From contig NZ_BMRA01000010.1 of NCBI RefSeq assembly GCF_014648395.1, forward strand, positions 204,970 through 268,969: a stretch of DNA of 64,000 nt, written 5' to 3'. The notes under the pieces were generated by a model. It worked only from the letters and a program-made list of their open reading frames with translations. It made no database searches and had not been told where the DNA came from. A program made the position numbers and the translations under genes. The stretch is from Micromonospora fulviviridis (GTDB lineage: Bacteria > Actinomycetota > Actinomycetes > Mycobacteriales > Micromonosporaceae). This document shows, one piece after another, positions 1-11,704 of this stretch. Within the stretch, counting starts at the first letter, position 1; every line of letters starts with the position of its first letter.

Positions 1-1082
1 GTTACGTCCGATTGATCAACCGGAACAGCAACAAGGTGGTGGAGGTGCAGGGCGCCTCGACCGCCGACGGCGGGAGCATCGTGCAGTAGAACGACTGGAA
101 CGGCGCCAACCAGCAGTGGCAGCTCGTCCGGGTCGACGGTGGGGGTACCCCCACCACGCCGCCGCCGACCGGCTCGTGCACTCTTCCGTCGACGTACCGC
201 TGGTCGTCGACGGGCGCGCTGGCGAACCCGAGGTCGGGGTGGGTCTCGCTCAAGGACTTCACCCACGTCGTGTACAACGGCCGGCACCTGGTCTACGCCA
301 CGACGCACGACACCGGGACGTCGTGGGGTTCGATGAACTTCAGCCCGTTCACGAACTGGTCCGACATGGCCTCGGCCAGCCAGAACGCGATGCCCTTCTC
401 CGCTGTCGCGCCGACGCTGTTCTACTTCGCCCCGAAGAACATCTGGGTGCTCGCCTACCAGTGGGGCGGCACCGCGTTCTCCTACCGGACGTCCAGCGAC
501 CCCACCAACGTGAACGGGTGGTCGTCGCAGCAGACGCTCTTCTCCGGAAGCATCTCGGGCTCCGGTACGGGACCCATCGACCAGACGCTCATCGGTGACA
601 GCACGAACATGTACCTGTTCTTCGCCGGCGACAACGGCAAGATCTACCGGGCCAGCATGCCCATCGGGAACTTCCCGGGCACCTTCGGCACGTCATCGAC
701 GGTGATCATGAGCGACTCGACCAACAACCTCTTCGAGGGAGTCCAGGTCTACAAGGTCCAGGGCCAGAACCAGTACCTCATGCTGGTCGAGGCGATCGGC
801 TCCCAGGGCCGCTACTTCCGCTCGTTCACGGCCAGCAGCCTGGGCGGCACCTGGACGCCGCAGGCCGCGAGCGAGGGCAATCCCTTCGCCGGCAAGGCCA
901 ACAGCGGCGCCACCTGGACCAACGACATCAGCCACGGCGACCTGGTGCGCAACAACCCCGATCAGACCATGACGATCGATCCCTGCAACCTTCAGCTGCT
1001 CTACCAGGGACGTGCCCCGAACTCCGGCGGCGACTACGGCCTCCTGCCGTACCGGCCGGGTGTGCTGACGCTGCAGCGCTAG
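1..1082 (+). pseudogene. GH62 alpha-L-arabinofuranosidase with CBM13 module, 5' truncated by window edge and interrupted by an in-frame stop
   Basis: The frame is open from the left edge (first full codon at base 3) and ends in TAG at 1080-1082. The first codons are the end of a ricin-type beta-trefoil (CBM13) repeat, ending NDWNGANQQWQLV. A Gly/Thr/Pro linker follows, then a complete GH62 domain beginning CTLPSTYRWSS. GH62 enzymes are secreted and release L-arabinofuranose side chains from arabinoxylan. In the middle of the CBM13 repeat the frame has TAG at 87-89, where related repeats carry Tyr, Trp or Gln. The next plausible in-frame start (GTG at 270) lies after the SLKDFTH segment, whose Asp (255-257) matches the family's catalytic base, so a restart product should be inactive. 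The gene is either a recent nonsense mutant or carries a sequence error. It belongs with the arabinose genes downstream. Confidence 0.8.
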
Positions 1083-1460
1083 TGGCGTGACGCGGGTCCG
1101 GCCCGGGTGCTCGTGGCTCCCCGGCAACGGCGGGTGCGGGATCGGATCGGCGTTCCCACGGCTCGCGGGCAGGATCGGATGGAACGGGAGCGGGCGGGCT
1201 CGGCGTACGGCCGAGCCCGCCCGGCCGTACGGGCCCGGGGCGGATCTGCGGGGGAGGGGGGCGACCGTGCCGCGTCGGCCAGCGGGGGAGGCGCTGCCTC
1301 GACGGGCGGGACGGGGCCCCGGGCGTACACTGGCGCTGGTCTTGTGCCGTGCTGCCGCGGGTGCTCGGCCAGGGCGGGGCAGGGCTGCGGATGGTGCCTC
1401 CAGCCGCTCCGGCGTCGACCGCCGGAGCGCGGCCGGGGCTTGGCGGGGAGGGTGAGGGCC
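1083..1460. other. Intergenic stretch between GH62 gene and LacI regulator
   Basis: This GC-only stretch of about 380 bases has no convincing coding signal on either strand. It holds one strong hairpin (1191-1223) and the ribosome binding site of the regulator (1445-1452). No clear -10/-35 pair is visible. Confidence 0.6.
1191..1223 (+). terminator. Hairpin terminator downstream of GH62 gene
   Basis: A perfect 13-bp inverted repeat (1191-1203 CGGGCGGGCTCGG and 1211-1223) encloses a 7-base loop. It lies about 110 bases after the GH62 stop and has no U-tract, as is common in actinomycetes. Confidence 0.65.
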
Positions 1461-2462
1461 GTGCGGGGTCCCGCGATGACGGATGTGGCCCGCCTTGCCG
1501 GGGTCTCCCATCAGACCGTGTCGCGGGTGCTCAACGGGCACCCCAACGTCCGCGAGCAGACCCGGCTGCGGGTGCAGGCGGCGATCGCCGAACTGGGCTA
1601 CCGGCCCAACCGGGCCGCTCGCGCGCTGGTGACCGGCCGGTCACAGGTCATCGGCGTGGTCGCGCAGAACACCACCCTGTACGGCCCGGCGTCGTTGCTG
1701 GCGGCGCTGGAGCAGACCGCCGCCGAGGAGGGCTTCGCCGTCACCGTGGGCAGCGTGCGGGACCTGGACCGGGTTTCCATCTCCGAGGCGGTGGAGCGGC
1801 ACCTGGCACACCGGGTGGCCGGAATCGTCGTCATCGCCCCCGTCGAGTCCGCCGGTGAGGCGCTGGAGCACCTGCCGAAGGATGTTCCCCTGGTGACGGT
1901 CGACGGTGACCCGCGCCGCCCGGTGCCGCTGGTGACGGTGGACCAGGTGGCGGGGGCGCGGGATGCCACGCAGCATCTGTTGGAGGCCGGTCACCGCACG
2001 GTGTGGCACGTGTCCGGGCCGGCCGACTGGTTCGACAGCGCCGGGCGGATCGAGGGCTGGCGGGAGGCGCTGCGGTCGGCGGGTGTCGAGGTGCCTCCGC
2101 TGGTGCCGGGGGACTGGTCGGCGGCGTCGGGCTACCGGTGCGGGCAGATGTTGGCGCGGATGCCCGAGGTCACCGCGATCTTCACGGCCAACGACCACCT
2201 CGCGCTGGGTGTGCTGCGGGCGCTGCACGAGTACGGCCGCCGGGTGCCGGACGAGATCAGTGTGGTGGGCTTCGACGACGTGCCGGAGGCGGCGTACTTC
2301 ATCCCGCCGTTGACGACCGTCCGGCCGGACTTCGCCGCGGTGGCCCAGGCCAGCCTCGACCTGTTGCTCGCGCAGATCGAGTCGGGTGCGGTGGGCGAGT
2401 CGCGGCAGACCGTCGCGCCGACTCTCATCTCCCGGCAGAGCGTCGCCGCCCCGCCGCGCTGA
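1461..2462 (+). CDS. LacI-family transcriptional regulator, probable repressor of the arabinose operon
   Basis: The 333-residue product has an N-terminal LacI helix-turn-helix (TDVARLAGVSHQTVSRVLNG) followed by a periplasmic-binding-protein-like effector domain, including the family signatures VTAIFTANDHLALG and ISVVGFDDVPEA. Length is typical for the family. GTG 1461 is chosen because GGGGAGGG (1445-1452) sits eight bases upstream. GTG 1452 overlaps that site, and ATG 1476 would leave only two residues before the helix-turn-helix. The gene ends 490 bases before araB, and that gap contains three LacI-like palindromes, so it very likely controls araB onward. Arabinose or a phosphorylated intermediate is the expected inducer. 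That is inference from position, not seen in the effector domain. Confidence 0.85.
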   Translation: MRGPAMTDVARLAGVSHQTVSRVLNGHPNVREQTRLRVQAAIAELGYRPNRAARALVTGRSQVIGVVAQNTTLYGPASLLAALEQTAAEEGFAVTVGSVRDLDRVSISEAVERHLAHRVAGIVVIAPVESAGEALEHLPKDVPLVTVDGDPRRPVPLVTVDQVAGARDATQHLLEAGHRTVWHVSGPADWFDSAGRIEGWREALRSAGVEVPPLVPGDWSAASGYRCGQMLARMPEVTAIFTANDHLALGVLRALHEYGRRVPDEISVVGFDDVPEAAYFIPPLTTVRPDFAAVAQASLDLLLAQIESGAVGESRQTVAPTLISRQSVAAPPR

Positions 2463-2720
2463 CGCGGTCGCAGCCGTAGGCCGCGCCGGATCCGCAGCCC
2501 GCCACGCCGCGCCGTGCCGCAGCCCGAGGCGACCGACCCGACCGAGCGGCACCAGTTGTGACCGTTCACAGCGGTGACCTGGCCAGGCTCCGTACCGGAG
2601 CCACCGCGCGTGGTCGGGTGAGGCCGACACGCTCGGTGCGCCACGGTGCGCAGCTCGCGCCGGGCGGGTCCGCCGGGCCGCCCGTGGCGGATCGAAACCG
2701 CTGCGGCGACGAGCGTGCAG

Positions 2721-2732
2721 GTTAGCGCTAAC
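2721..2732. promoter_or_regulatory. LacI-type operator O1
   Basis: GTTAGCGCTAAC is a perfect 12-bp palindrome with a central CG, the usual LacI-family operator form. It shares its core with the operators at 2795-2814 and 2911-2924. Confidence 0.7.
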
Positions 2733-2794
2733 AGACCCTCCGGCCGGCCGCCGTCGCCGTGACAGTCCCAGAAGGACTGGCGAGACGAATCGAT

Positions 2795-2814
2795 GGGTGT
2801 GAACGTTAACACCC
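2795..2814. promoter_or_regulatory. LacI-type operator O2
   Basis: GGGTGTGAACGTTAACACCC pairs at nine of ten symmetric positions around a central CG. It resembles O3 (TGTGAGCGCTAACA) with AACGTT in place of AGCGCT at the centre. Confidence 0.6.
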
Positions 2815-2896
2815 AATCATCGCAGCGGCTCGACCCGATCGTGGCGCCCCGCTGGGGTCGGTAGCCGCCCTGTTACGGACCTGTTGCGATCGCATC

Positions 2897-2926
2897 TTGA
2901 CCGACGCCGATGTGAGCGCTAACAAT
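2897..2926 (+). promoter_or_regulatory. araB promoter with overlapping LacI-type operator O3
   Basis: A -35-like TTGACC (2897-2902) is followed after 17 bases by TAACAA (2920-2925). The operator TGTGAGCGCTAACA (2911-2924; one mismatched symmetric pair) fills the spacer and overlaps the -10, so a bound repressor would block RNA polymerase. The predicted start is near 2932, giving a leader of about 20 bases that includes the araB ribosome binding site. Confidence 0.6.
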
Positions 2927-2952
2927 GTGAGCCACGGCACGCGGAGGTGGAG

Positions 2953-4635
2953 ATGACGGGTGTGGACGGACGGGGGGACCGGTACGTCGTCGGGGTCGAC
3001 TTCGGAACACTGTCGGGCAGGGCGCTGGTGGTCCGGGTCGGTGACGGGGCGGAACTCGGCACCGCGGTCCACGAGTACCGGCACGGGGTGATGGAGTCCA
3101 GGCTCCCGGACGGGGTGCCACTCCCGCCCGACTGGGCCCTGCAGGACCCCGAGGACTACCGGGACGTGCTGCGCCAAGCGGTGCCCGCCGCCGTGGCCGC
3201 CGCGGGCATCGACCCGGCCCGGGTGATCGGCGTCGCCACCGACTTCACCGCCTGCACCGTCCTGCCCACACTGGTGGACGGCACCCCGCTCTGCGAGGTG
3301 CCGGAGCTGCGGAGCCGGCCGCACGCCTGGGTGAAGCTGTGGAAACACCACGCGGGGCAGCCGCACGCCGACCGGATCAACGCCCTCGCGCACGAGCGCC
3401 GCGAGCCCTGGCTCGACCGGTACGGGGGGAAGATATCCGCCGAGTGGCAGTTCGCGAAGGGCCTGCAGATCCTCGACGAGGATCCGGAGGTCTACCGGCG
3501 CGCCGCGCGGTTCGTCGAGGCGGCCGACTGGATCGTCTGGCAGCTGTGCGGGGTGGAGACCCGCAACATCTGCACCGCCGGCTACAAGGGCATCCGGCAG
3601 GACGGCCGGTACCCGTCCCGGGAGTTCCTGGCGGCACTGGACCCGGGGTTCGCCGACTTCGTGGCCAAGCTGGACGGTCCGTTGCTGCCGATGGGCGCCC
3701 GGGCCGGCGCCCTGACGGTCCAGGCCGCGGCCTGGACCGGGCTGCCCGAGGGCATCGCGGTCGCGGCCGGCAACGTCGACGCCCACGTCACCGCCGCCTC
3801 CGCGCAGGCCCTGGTGCCCGGCCACCTGGTCGCCATCATGGGCACCTCCACCTGCCACGTGGTCAACGGCGCCGCGTTGGCGGAGGTGCCCGGCATGTGC
3901 GGCGTCGTCGAGGGTGGACTCAGCCCCGGAGCCTGGGGGTACGAGGCCGGTCAGAGCGGCGTCGGCGACATCTTCGGCTGGTTCGTCGAGCACGCCGCCC
4001 CGGCCGGTGCGGACTCGCACGAGCGGCTCTCCGAGTTGGCCGCGGCGCAGCCGGTTGGCGCACACGGGCTGATCGCGCTGGACTGGTGGAACGGCAACCG
4101 CTCGTTGCTGGTCAACCACGACCTGAGCGGTCTCGTCGTGGGGCTGACGCTGGCCACCCGCCCGGCGGACGTCTACCGCGCGCTGCTGGAGGCGACGGCC
4201 TACGGCACCCGCATGATCATCGAAGCGTTCGTCGCGGCGGGGGTGCCGGTCCGGGAACTGGTGGTCGCGGGCGGCCTGACCGCCAACCGGCTGCTCATGC
4301 AGATCTACAGCGACGTCACCAACCGCCCGTTGAGCCTCATCGGGTCGGCCCAGGGACCCGCGTTGGGGTCGGCGATCCACGCCGCGGTCGCCGCCGGGGC
4401 GTACCCGGACGTGTACGCGGCCTCCGCGGCGATGGGCCGGGTGGACCGCGACGCGTACCGGCCGGATCCCGAGCGGGCGCGGGCCTACGACGCGCTCTAC
4501 GCCGAGTACCGGTCCCTGCACGACCACTTCGGTCGCGGCGGCGACGACGTCATGTCCCGCCTGCGCGCGATCCGCAACGCCGCCCTCGACCGATCGGCGG
4601 CACGGGCCACGACGCCGCTGGAGGTGGTCGCATGA
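2953..4635 (+). CDS. araB: Ribulokinase
   Basis: This 560-residue FGGY-family kinase phosphorylates L-ribulose to L-ribulose-5-phosphate with ATP in the cytoplasm. The length fits AraB. The N-terminal nucleotide-binding motif VGVDFGTLSGRALV is typical of ribulokinases, as is the GNVDAHVTA segment near residue 276 with the catalytic Asp, and the C-terminal LVVAGGLTANRLL phosphate-binding region. ATG 2953 follows GGAGG (2943-2947). An in-frame GTG at 2947 overlaps that site and is less likely. The stop overlaps the araD start (ATGA), so the two are translationally coupled. Its own control region holds the LacI-type operators. Confidence 0.95.
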   Translation: MTGVDGRGDRYVVGVDFGTLSGRALVVRVGDGAELGTAVHEYRHGVMESRLPDGVPLPPDWALQDPEDYRDVLRQAVPAAVAAAGIDPARVIGVATDFTACTVLPTLVDGTPLCEVPELRSRPHAWVKLWKHHAGQPHADRINALAHERREPWLDRYGGKISAEWQFAKGLQILDEDPEVYRRAARFVEAADWIVWQLCGVETRNICTAGYKGIRQDGRYPSREFLAALDPGFADFVAKLDGPLLPMGARAGALTVQAAAWTGLPEGIAVAAGNVDAHVTAASAQALVPGHLVAIMGTSTCHVVNGAALAEVPGMCGVVEGGLSPGAWGYEAGQSGVGDIFGWFVEHAAPAGADSHERLSELAAAQPVGAHGLIALDWWNGNRSLLVNHDLSGLVVGLTLATRPADVYRALLEATAYGTRMIIEAFVAAGVPVRELVVAGGLTANRLLMQIYSDVTNRPLSLIGSAQGPALGSAIHAAVAAGAYPDVYAASAAMGRVDRDAYRPDPERARAYDALYAEYRSLHDHFGRGGDDVMSRLRAIRNAALDRSAARATTPLEVVA

Positions 4636-5324
4636 GTGCCGAGCCCGGTCAGCAGATCCGGCGGCTCCGGGAGAGCGTCGCCCGGCTGCACGCCGAACTC
4701 ACCCGCTACCGGTTGGTCGCCTGGACGGCGGGGAACGTCTCCGCCCGGGTGCCCGGCCACGACCTCATGGTGATCAAGCCGAGCGGCGTGGACTACGACG
4801 ACCTCGCGCCGGAGAACATGGTCGTGTGCGACCTCGACGGTGTCGTGGTCGAGGGCGACCTCGCGCCGTCCAGCGACACCGCCGCCCACGCCTACGTCTA
4901 CCGGGCGCTGCCCGAGGTGGGCGGGGTGGTGCACACCCACAGCACGTACGCGACCGCCTGGGCGGCCCGCGGGGAGCCGATCCCCTGCCACCTCACCGCG
5001 CAGGCCGACGAGTTCGGCGGCGAGATCCCGGTCGGCCCGTTCGCCCTGATCGGCGGCGACGACATCGGCAAGGGGATCGTGGAGACCCTCGCCGGGCACC
5101 GCTCGCCGGCCGTGCTCATGCGCAACCACGGCGTGTTCACCATCGGCCGGGACGCCCGGGCAGCGGTGAAGGCCGCGGTGATGTGCGAGGACATCGCCCG
5201 CACCGCGCACCTGGCCCGCGCGCTCGGCGAGCCGCTGCCGATGGCGGCGGTCGACGTCGACGCTCTGCACGACCGCTACCAGAACGTCTACGGACAGCGA
5301 CCCCCCTCACCCGCGAGCCCCTGA
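4632..5324 (+). CDS. araD: L-ribulose-5-phosphate 4-epimerase
   Basis: This 230-residue class II aldolase-fold enzyme converts L-ribulose-5-phosphate to D-xylulose-5-phosphate, the last step of bacterial arabinose breakdown. The zinc ligands are visible as HTH (His101, His103) and RNHGVF (His166). The phosphate-binding segments TAGNVSAR and PSSDTAAH are present. The start overlaps the araB stop by four bases. FucA-type aldolases have the same fold, but the araB and araA neighbours and the SSDT motif favour AraD. Confidence 0.92.
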   Translation: MSAEPGQQIRRLRESVARLHAELTRYRLVAWTAGNVSARVPGHDLMVIKPSGVDYDDLAPENMVVCDLDGVVVEGDLAPSSDTAAHAYVYRALPEVGGVVHTHSTYATAWAARGEPIPCHLTAQADEFGGEIPVGPFALIGGDDIGKGIVETLAGHRSPAVLMRNHGVFTIGRDARAAVKAAVMCEDIARTAHLARALGEPLPMAAVDVDALHDRYQNVYGQRPPSPASP

Positions 5325-5442
5325 CGGCCGCCCCGATCGCGCGGCGCCCCCGACCCGGGCCGTCCGCGTCGCACCACCCCCGGACACCACCACCAACGCA
5401 GCGGCGTGCCGCTCGCGGAACGCTCACCCCGAGGAGATAGCG

Positions 5443-6441
5443 GTGAAGAGAATGAGGACCCACCTGCCGTCCCGGAAGGCCATCGCGGTGCTCACCGCCG
5501 CGCTGCTCGCCACCGGCATGGCGGCCTGCGGCAACAGCGACACGGGTGACAAGGGCGACGACGGCAAGATCACGCTGGGCTTCTCCCAGGTGGGCGCGGA
5601 GAGCGGCTGGCGTACGGCGAACACCACCTCGATCAAGGAGGCCGCGACGGGGGCCGGGATCGACCTGAAGTTCGACGACGCGCAGCAGAAGCAGGAGAAC
5701 CAGATCAAGGCCATCCGCAACTTCATCCAGCAGAAGGTCGACGTGATCGCCTTCTCGCCGGTGGTGGAGTCCGGGTGGGACACCGTGCTCAAGGAGGCCA
5801 AGGACGCCAAGATCCCGGTGATCCTGACCGACCGGTCGGTCGACTCGGCCGACAAGTCCCTGTACAAGACGTTCCTCGGATCGGACTTCGTGAAGGAGGG
5901 CCGGCTCGCGGGGGAGTGGCTGGTGGAGCAGAAGAAGGCCGCCGGCGGCCCGGTCAACATCGTCGAGCTGCAGGGCACGACCGGCTCGGCGCCGGCGAAC
6001 GACCGGAAGAAGGGCTTCGCCGAGGCGATCGCGGCCAACCCGAACCTCAAGATCATCGCCTCGCAGTCCGGTGACTTCACCCGGGCGGGCGGCAAGCAGG
6101 TGATGGAGCAGTTCCTCAAGGCCAACCCGAAGATCGACGTGCTGTTCGCGCACAACGACGACATGGGCCTCGGCGCGCTGGAGGCGATCACCGCGGCCGG
6201 GAAGGTGCCCGGCAAGGACATCACCATCATCACCGTCGACGCGGTCAAGGACGGCATGCAGGCCCTCGCCGACGGCAAGTTCAACTTCATCGCCGAGTGC
6301 AGCCCGCTGCTCGGTCCTCAGCTGATGGACCTGGTCAAGAAGGTGCACAACGGCGAGCAGGTCCCGGCCCGGATCGAGACCCAGGAGACGACCTTCACCC
6401 AGGAGCAGGCCAAGGAGGCGCTGCCCAACCGCAAGTACTGA
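5443..6441 (+). CDS. Sugar ABC transporter substrate-binding lipoprotein (YtfQ-like)
   Basis: The 332-residue protein has a lipoprotein signal peptide with lipobox ATGMAAC and acceptor Cys29, so it is anchored outside the cytoplasmic membrane. The rest is a type-I periplasmic-binding fold (LGFSQVGAESGWR, VIAFSPVVESGWD, VLFAHNDDMGLGA). It reads most like YtfQ, the galactofuranose-binding protein of Escherichia coli. The downstream order ATPase-permease-permease also matches ytfR-ytfT-yjfF. Because the cluster is for arabinose, the ligand may be L-arabinofuranose or arabinose; this is inference. GTG 5443 follows GAGGAGA (5431-5437). Two strong hairpins follow the stop. Confidence 0.9.
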   Translation: MKRMRTHLPSRKAIAVLTAALLATGMAACGNSDTGDKGDDGKITLGFSQVGAESGWRTANTTSIKEAATGAGIDLKFDDAQQKQENQIKAIRNFIQQKVDVIAFSPVVESGWDTVLKEAKDAKIPVILTDRSVDSADKSLYKTFLGSDFVKEGRLAGEWLVEQKKAAGGPVNIVELQGTTGSAPANDRKKGFAEAIAANPNLKIIASQSGDFTRAGGKQVMEQFLKANPKIDVLFAHNDDMGLGALEAITAAGKVPGKDITIITVDAVKDGMQALADGKFNFIAECSPLLGPQLMDLVKKVHNGEQVPARIETQETTFTQEQAKEALPNRKY

Positions 6442-6449
6442 CCGGACCA

Positions 6450-6507
6450 CGGGGGCCGACGCCCCCGGCATCCGATGCGGCGGCCGGGCCTCGGGCCCGG
6501 CCGCCGC
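6450..6507 (+). terminator. Tandem hairpins between binding-protein and ATPase genes
   Basis: The first hairpin is a 7-bp stem (6450-6456 with 6461-6467, loop CGAC). The second is a perfect 14-bp stem (6477-6490 with 6494-6507, loop TCG). Such intra-operon hairpins usually act as partial terminators or 3' mRNA stabilisers, making the binding protein more abundant than the membrane components. Confidence 0.65.
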
Positions 6508-6568
6508 GCCGGCCCCACCGACCCGGGCCCGCGTGCCCTCTCACCCCACTCAGGAAAGGTCCGGTGGC

Positions 6569-8106
<1,538 letters not shown>

Positions 8107-8110
<4 letters not shown>

Positions 8111-9173
8111 GCAACCGGAAGGCCGGCTACCGGGCGCTGACGACGCACCGGCTCTTCTGGCCGGTCGCCGTCCTCGTCGTCATGCTGGCCGCCAACACCG
8201 TCTACCGGCCCGGCTTCCTCTCGGTGCAGATGCGGGACGGTCACCTGTACGGAAGCCTGATCGACATCCTGCGGCTCAGCGCGCCCCTGATCCTGGTCGC
8301 GCTCGGCATGACACTGGTGATCGCCACGGGCGGCATCGACCTGTCGGTCGGCTCGCTCTGCGCGATCAGCGGCGCCATCGCCTGCCTGCACATCAGCCGG
8401 CAGCCCGACCAGAACGACCTCGGCGGCGTGTTGACCGCGCTGGCCCTGGGCCTGGGGGTGGCCCTGGTGCTCGGCGCCTGGAACGGGGTGCTGGTCGCCG
8501 TCATCGGCATCCAGCCGATCATCGCCACGCTGATCCTCATGGTCGCCGGGCGGGGCCTGGCCCAGCTGATCACCGAGGGGCAGATCCTGACCATCAACTC
8601 CGGGCCGTACAAGGCGATCGGCGTCGGTCACCTGCTGACCCTGCCGCTGGCGATCTTCCTCGCCCTCGCCGCCGCGACGGTCGTCGCCGTGGTGACCCGG
8701 CGGACCGCCCTCGGCCTGATGATCGAGTCCGTCGGCGGCAACGCCAGGGCCAGCCGCCTGGCCGGCATCCGGTCCGGGCGGATCACCTTCCTCGTCTACG
8801 TGATCAGCGCGGCCTGCGCCGCGGTCGCCGGGTTCATGATGACGGCCAACGTGTCCAGCGCCGACGGCAACGCCGCCGGCCTCTGGGTCGAACTCGACGC
8901 CATCCTCGCCGTCGTCATCGGCGGCACGTCGCTCGCCGGTGGCCGGTTCTCGCTCAGCGGCACCATCCTCGGCGCGCTGCTCATCCAGACCCTCACCACC
9001 ACGGTGTACGCCATGAACATCTCGCCCCAGACCTCGCTGCTGTTCAAGGCGGTCGTGGTCATCGCGGTCTGCCTGATCCAGGCGCCGGGCTTCCGGGCCC
9101 GGTTCGCCCGACGCCGAGCCCCGGCGGCCGCCCCCGCCCCCGTGAGCGAGCAGCCGAAGGAGCAGGTGCCGGC

Positions 9174-9177
<4 letters not shown>
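8107..9177 (+). CDS. Sugar ABC transporter permease (YtfT-like)
   Basis: The 356-residue polytopic membrane protein belongs to the BPD_transp_2 family. Its N-terminal half has the conserved LVALGMTLVIATGGIDLSVG segment and its C-terminal half the GGTSLAGGRFSLSGT loop that contacts the ATPase. Around nine membrane segments can be read. A Pro/Ala-rich cytoplasmic tail ends the protein. It overlaps both neighbouring genes by four bases, indicating strict co-translation. It should form the channel together with the next gene product. Confidence 0.9.
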
Positions 9178-10163
<986 letters not shown>

Positions 10164-10189
10164 CCGACCACCTCGCGGAAGGCAACTCC

Positions 10190-11692
10190 ATGGCAACGCA
10201 CGCTGAGCCTGAGATCTGGTTCCTCACCGGCAGTCAGGCCATGTACGGCGAGGACACCCTTCGCCAGGTGGCCGACCAGTCACGGCAGATCGCGGCGGCG
10301 CTCCACGACTCGCCGCAGATCCCCGCCCGGGTCGTCTGGAAACCGGTCCTGACCACCAGCGGCGACATCCTGCGGGTCTGCCGCGACGCAGCGGCGCAGG
10401 GGGCGATCGGGGTGATCGCCTGGATGCACACCTTCTCGCCGGCGAAGATGTGGATCGCCGGCCTGGACGCGCTGCGGACGCCGCTGCTGCACCTGCACAC
10501 CCAGGCCAACGTCCTGCTGCCGTGGGACGAGATCGACATGGACTTCATGAACCTCAACCAGGCGGCGCACGGCGACCGGGAGTTCGGGTTCATCCAGACC
10601 CGCCTCGGGGTGGCCCGCAAGACCGTCGCCGGGCACGTCAGCGACCCGCGCGTGGTGTCCCGCGTGGGAGCCTGGGCGCGGGCGGCGATCGGCTGGTCGG
10701 CGATGCGGTCGCTGCGGCTGGCCCGCTTCGGCGACAACATGCGCGACGTCGCGGTGACCGAGGGCGACAAGGTGGAGGCGGAGCTGCGCTTCGGCGTCTC
10801 GGTGAACACCTACGGGGTCAACGACCTCGTCCGGGTGGTCGGCGAGGTCACCGACGCGCAGGTGGACGACCTGGTCAAGGAGTACGACGACAGCTACCGG
10901 GTGGTCCCCGAGCTGCGCCCCGGCGGCGACCGGCACGAGTCCCTGCGCTACGCCGCCCGGCTGGAGCTCGGCCTGCGTGCCTTCCTCGAAGCCGGCGGTT
11001 TCCGCGCCTTCACCACCAACTTCGAGGACCTGGGCGGGCTGCGCCAACTGCCGGGCATCGCCGTGCAGCGCCTGATGGCCGACGGCTACGGCTTCGGCGG
11101 TGAGGGTGACTGGAAGACGTCCGTCCTGGTCCACGCCCTCAAGGCGATGGCGGTCGGGGTCGACGGCGGGACGTCGTTCATGGAGGACTACACCTACGAC
11201 CTCACGCCGGGCCGGGAACTGGTCCTCGGCGCGCACATGCTCGAGGTGTGCCCGAGCATCGCCGCGGACGTACCCTCCGTGGAGATCCACCCGCTGAGCA
11301 TCGGCGGGCGGGAGGACCCGGTCCGGCTGGTCTTCGACGCCGAGCCGGGTCCCGCGGTCGTGCTCGGCCTGGCCGACATGGGTGAGCGCTTCCGGCTCGT
11401 CGCCAACGAGGTCGACGTGGTGTCGCCGCCGCAGCCGTTGCGCCGGCTGCCGGTGGCCCGGGCCGTCTGGCGCCCCCGTCCGCACCTTGCCGGCTCCGCC
11501 GAGGCGTGGATCACCGCGGGCGCCCCGCACCACACCGTGCTGTCGCGGGCCGTGGGGGTGGAGGAGTTGCACGATCTGGCCGAGATGAGCCGGACGGAGC
11601 TGGTCGTCATCGACGCCGACACGGACCCGCGCCGGTTCGCCCAGGAGATCCGCTGGAGCCAGGCGTACCACCGGCTCGCCCGGGGGTTCTGA
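10190..11692 (+). CDS. araA: L-arabinose isomerase
   Basis: The 500-residue enzyme interconverts L-arabinose and L-ribulose, the first intracellular step. The length matches AraA. The Mn-binding and active-site residues of the family are all visible: GEGDWKT (Glu305), SFMEDYTY (Glu332), GAHMLEVCPS (His349) and APHHTVLS near the C-terminus. ATG 10190 is preceded by a modest GCGGAAGG. The gene closes the arabinose operon and ends 12 bases before a converging regulator gene, with no room for an independent terminator. Confidence 0.96.
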   Translation: MATHAEPEIWFLTGSQAMYGEDTLRQVADQSRQIAAALHDSPQIPARVVWKPVLTTSGDILRVCRDAAAQGAIGVIAWMHTFSPAKMWIAGLDALRTPLLHLHTQANVLLPWDEIDMDFMNLNQAAHGDREFGFIQTRLGVARKTVAGHVSDPRVVSRVGAWARAAIGWSAMRSLRLARFGDNMRDVAVTEGDKVEAELRFGVSVNTYGVNDLVRVVGEVTDAQVDDLVKEYDDSYRVVPELRPGGDRHESLRYAARLELGLRAFLEAGGFRAFTTNFEDLGGLRQLPGIAVQRLMADGYGFGGEGDWKTSVLVHALKAMAVGVDGGTSFMEDYTYDLTPGRELVLGAHMLEVCPSIAADVPSVEIHPLSIGGREDPVRLVFDAEPGPAVVLGLADMGERFRLVANEVDVVSPPQPLRRLPVARAVWRPRPHLAGSAEAWITAGAPHHTVLSRAVGVEELHDLAEMSRTELVVIDADTDPRRFAQEIRWSQAYHRLARGF

Positions 11693-11704
11693 GGCGGCGG
11701 TCGT

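Noticed and set aside
270..1082. GH62 as an intact gene starting at GTG 270
   Set aside because: The GTG has no ribosome binding site and lies inside the catalytic domain, after the conserved SLKDFTH segment. The upstream frame clearly encodes the rest of the domain and a CBM13 module.
2806..4527. Long minus-strand frames opposite araB and araD
   Set aside because: They are Arg/Gly/Pro/Val-rich translations of the antisense of strongly conserved kinase and epimerase genes, with no recognisable domain and no ribosome binding site.
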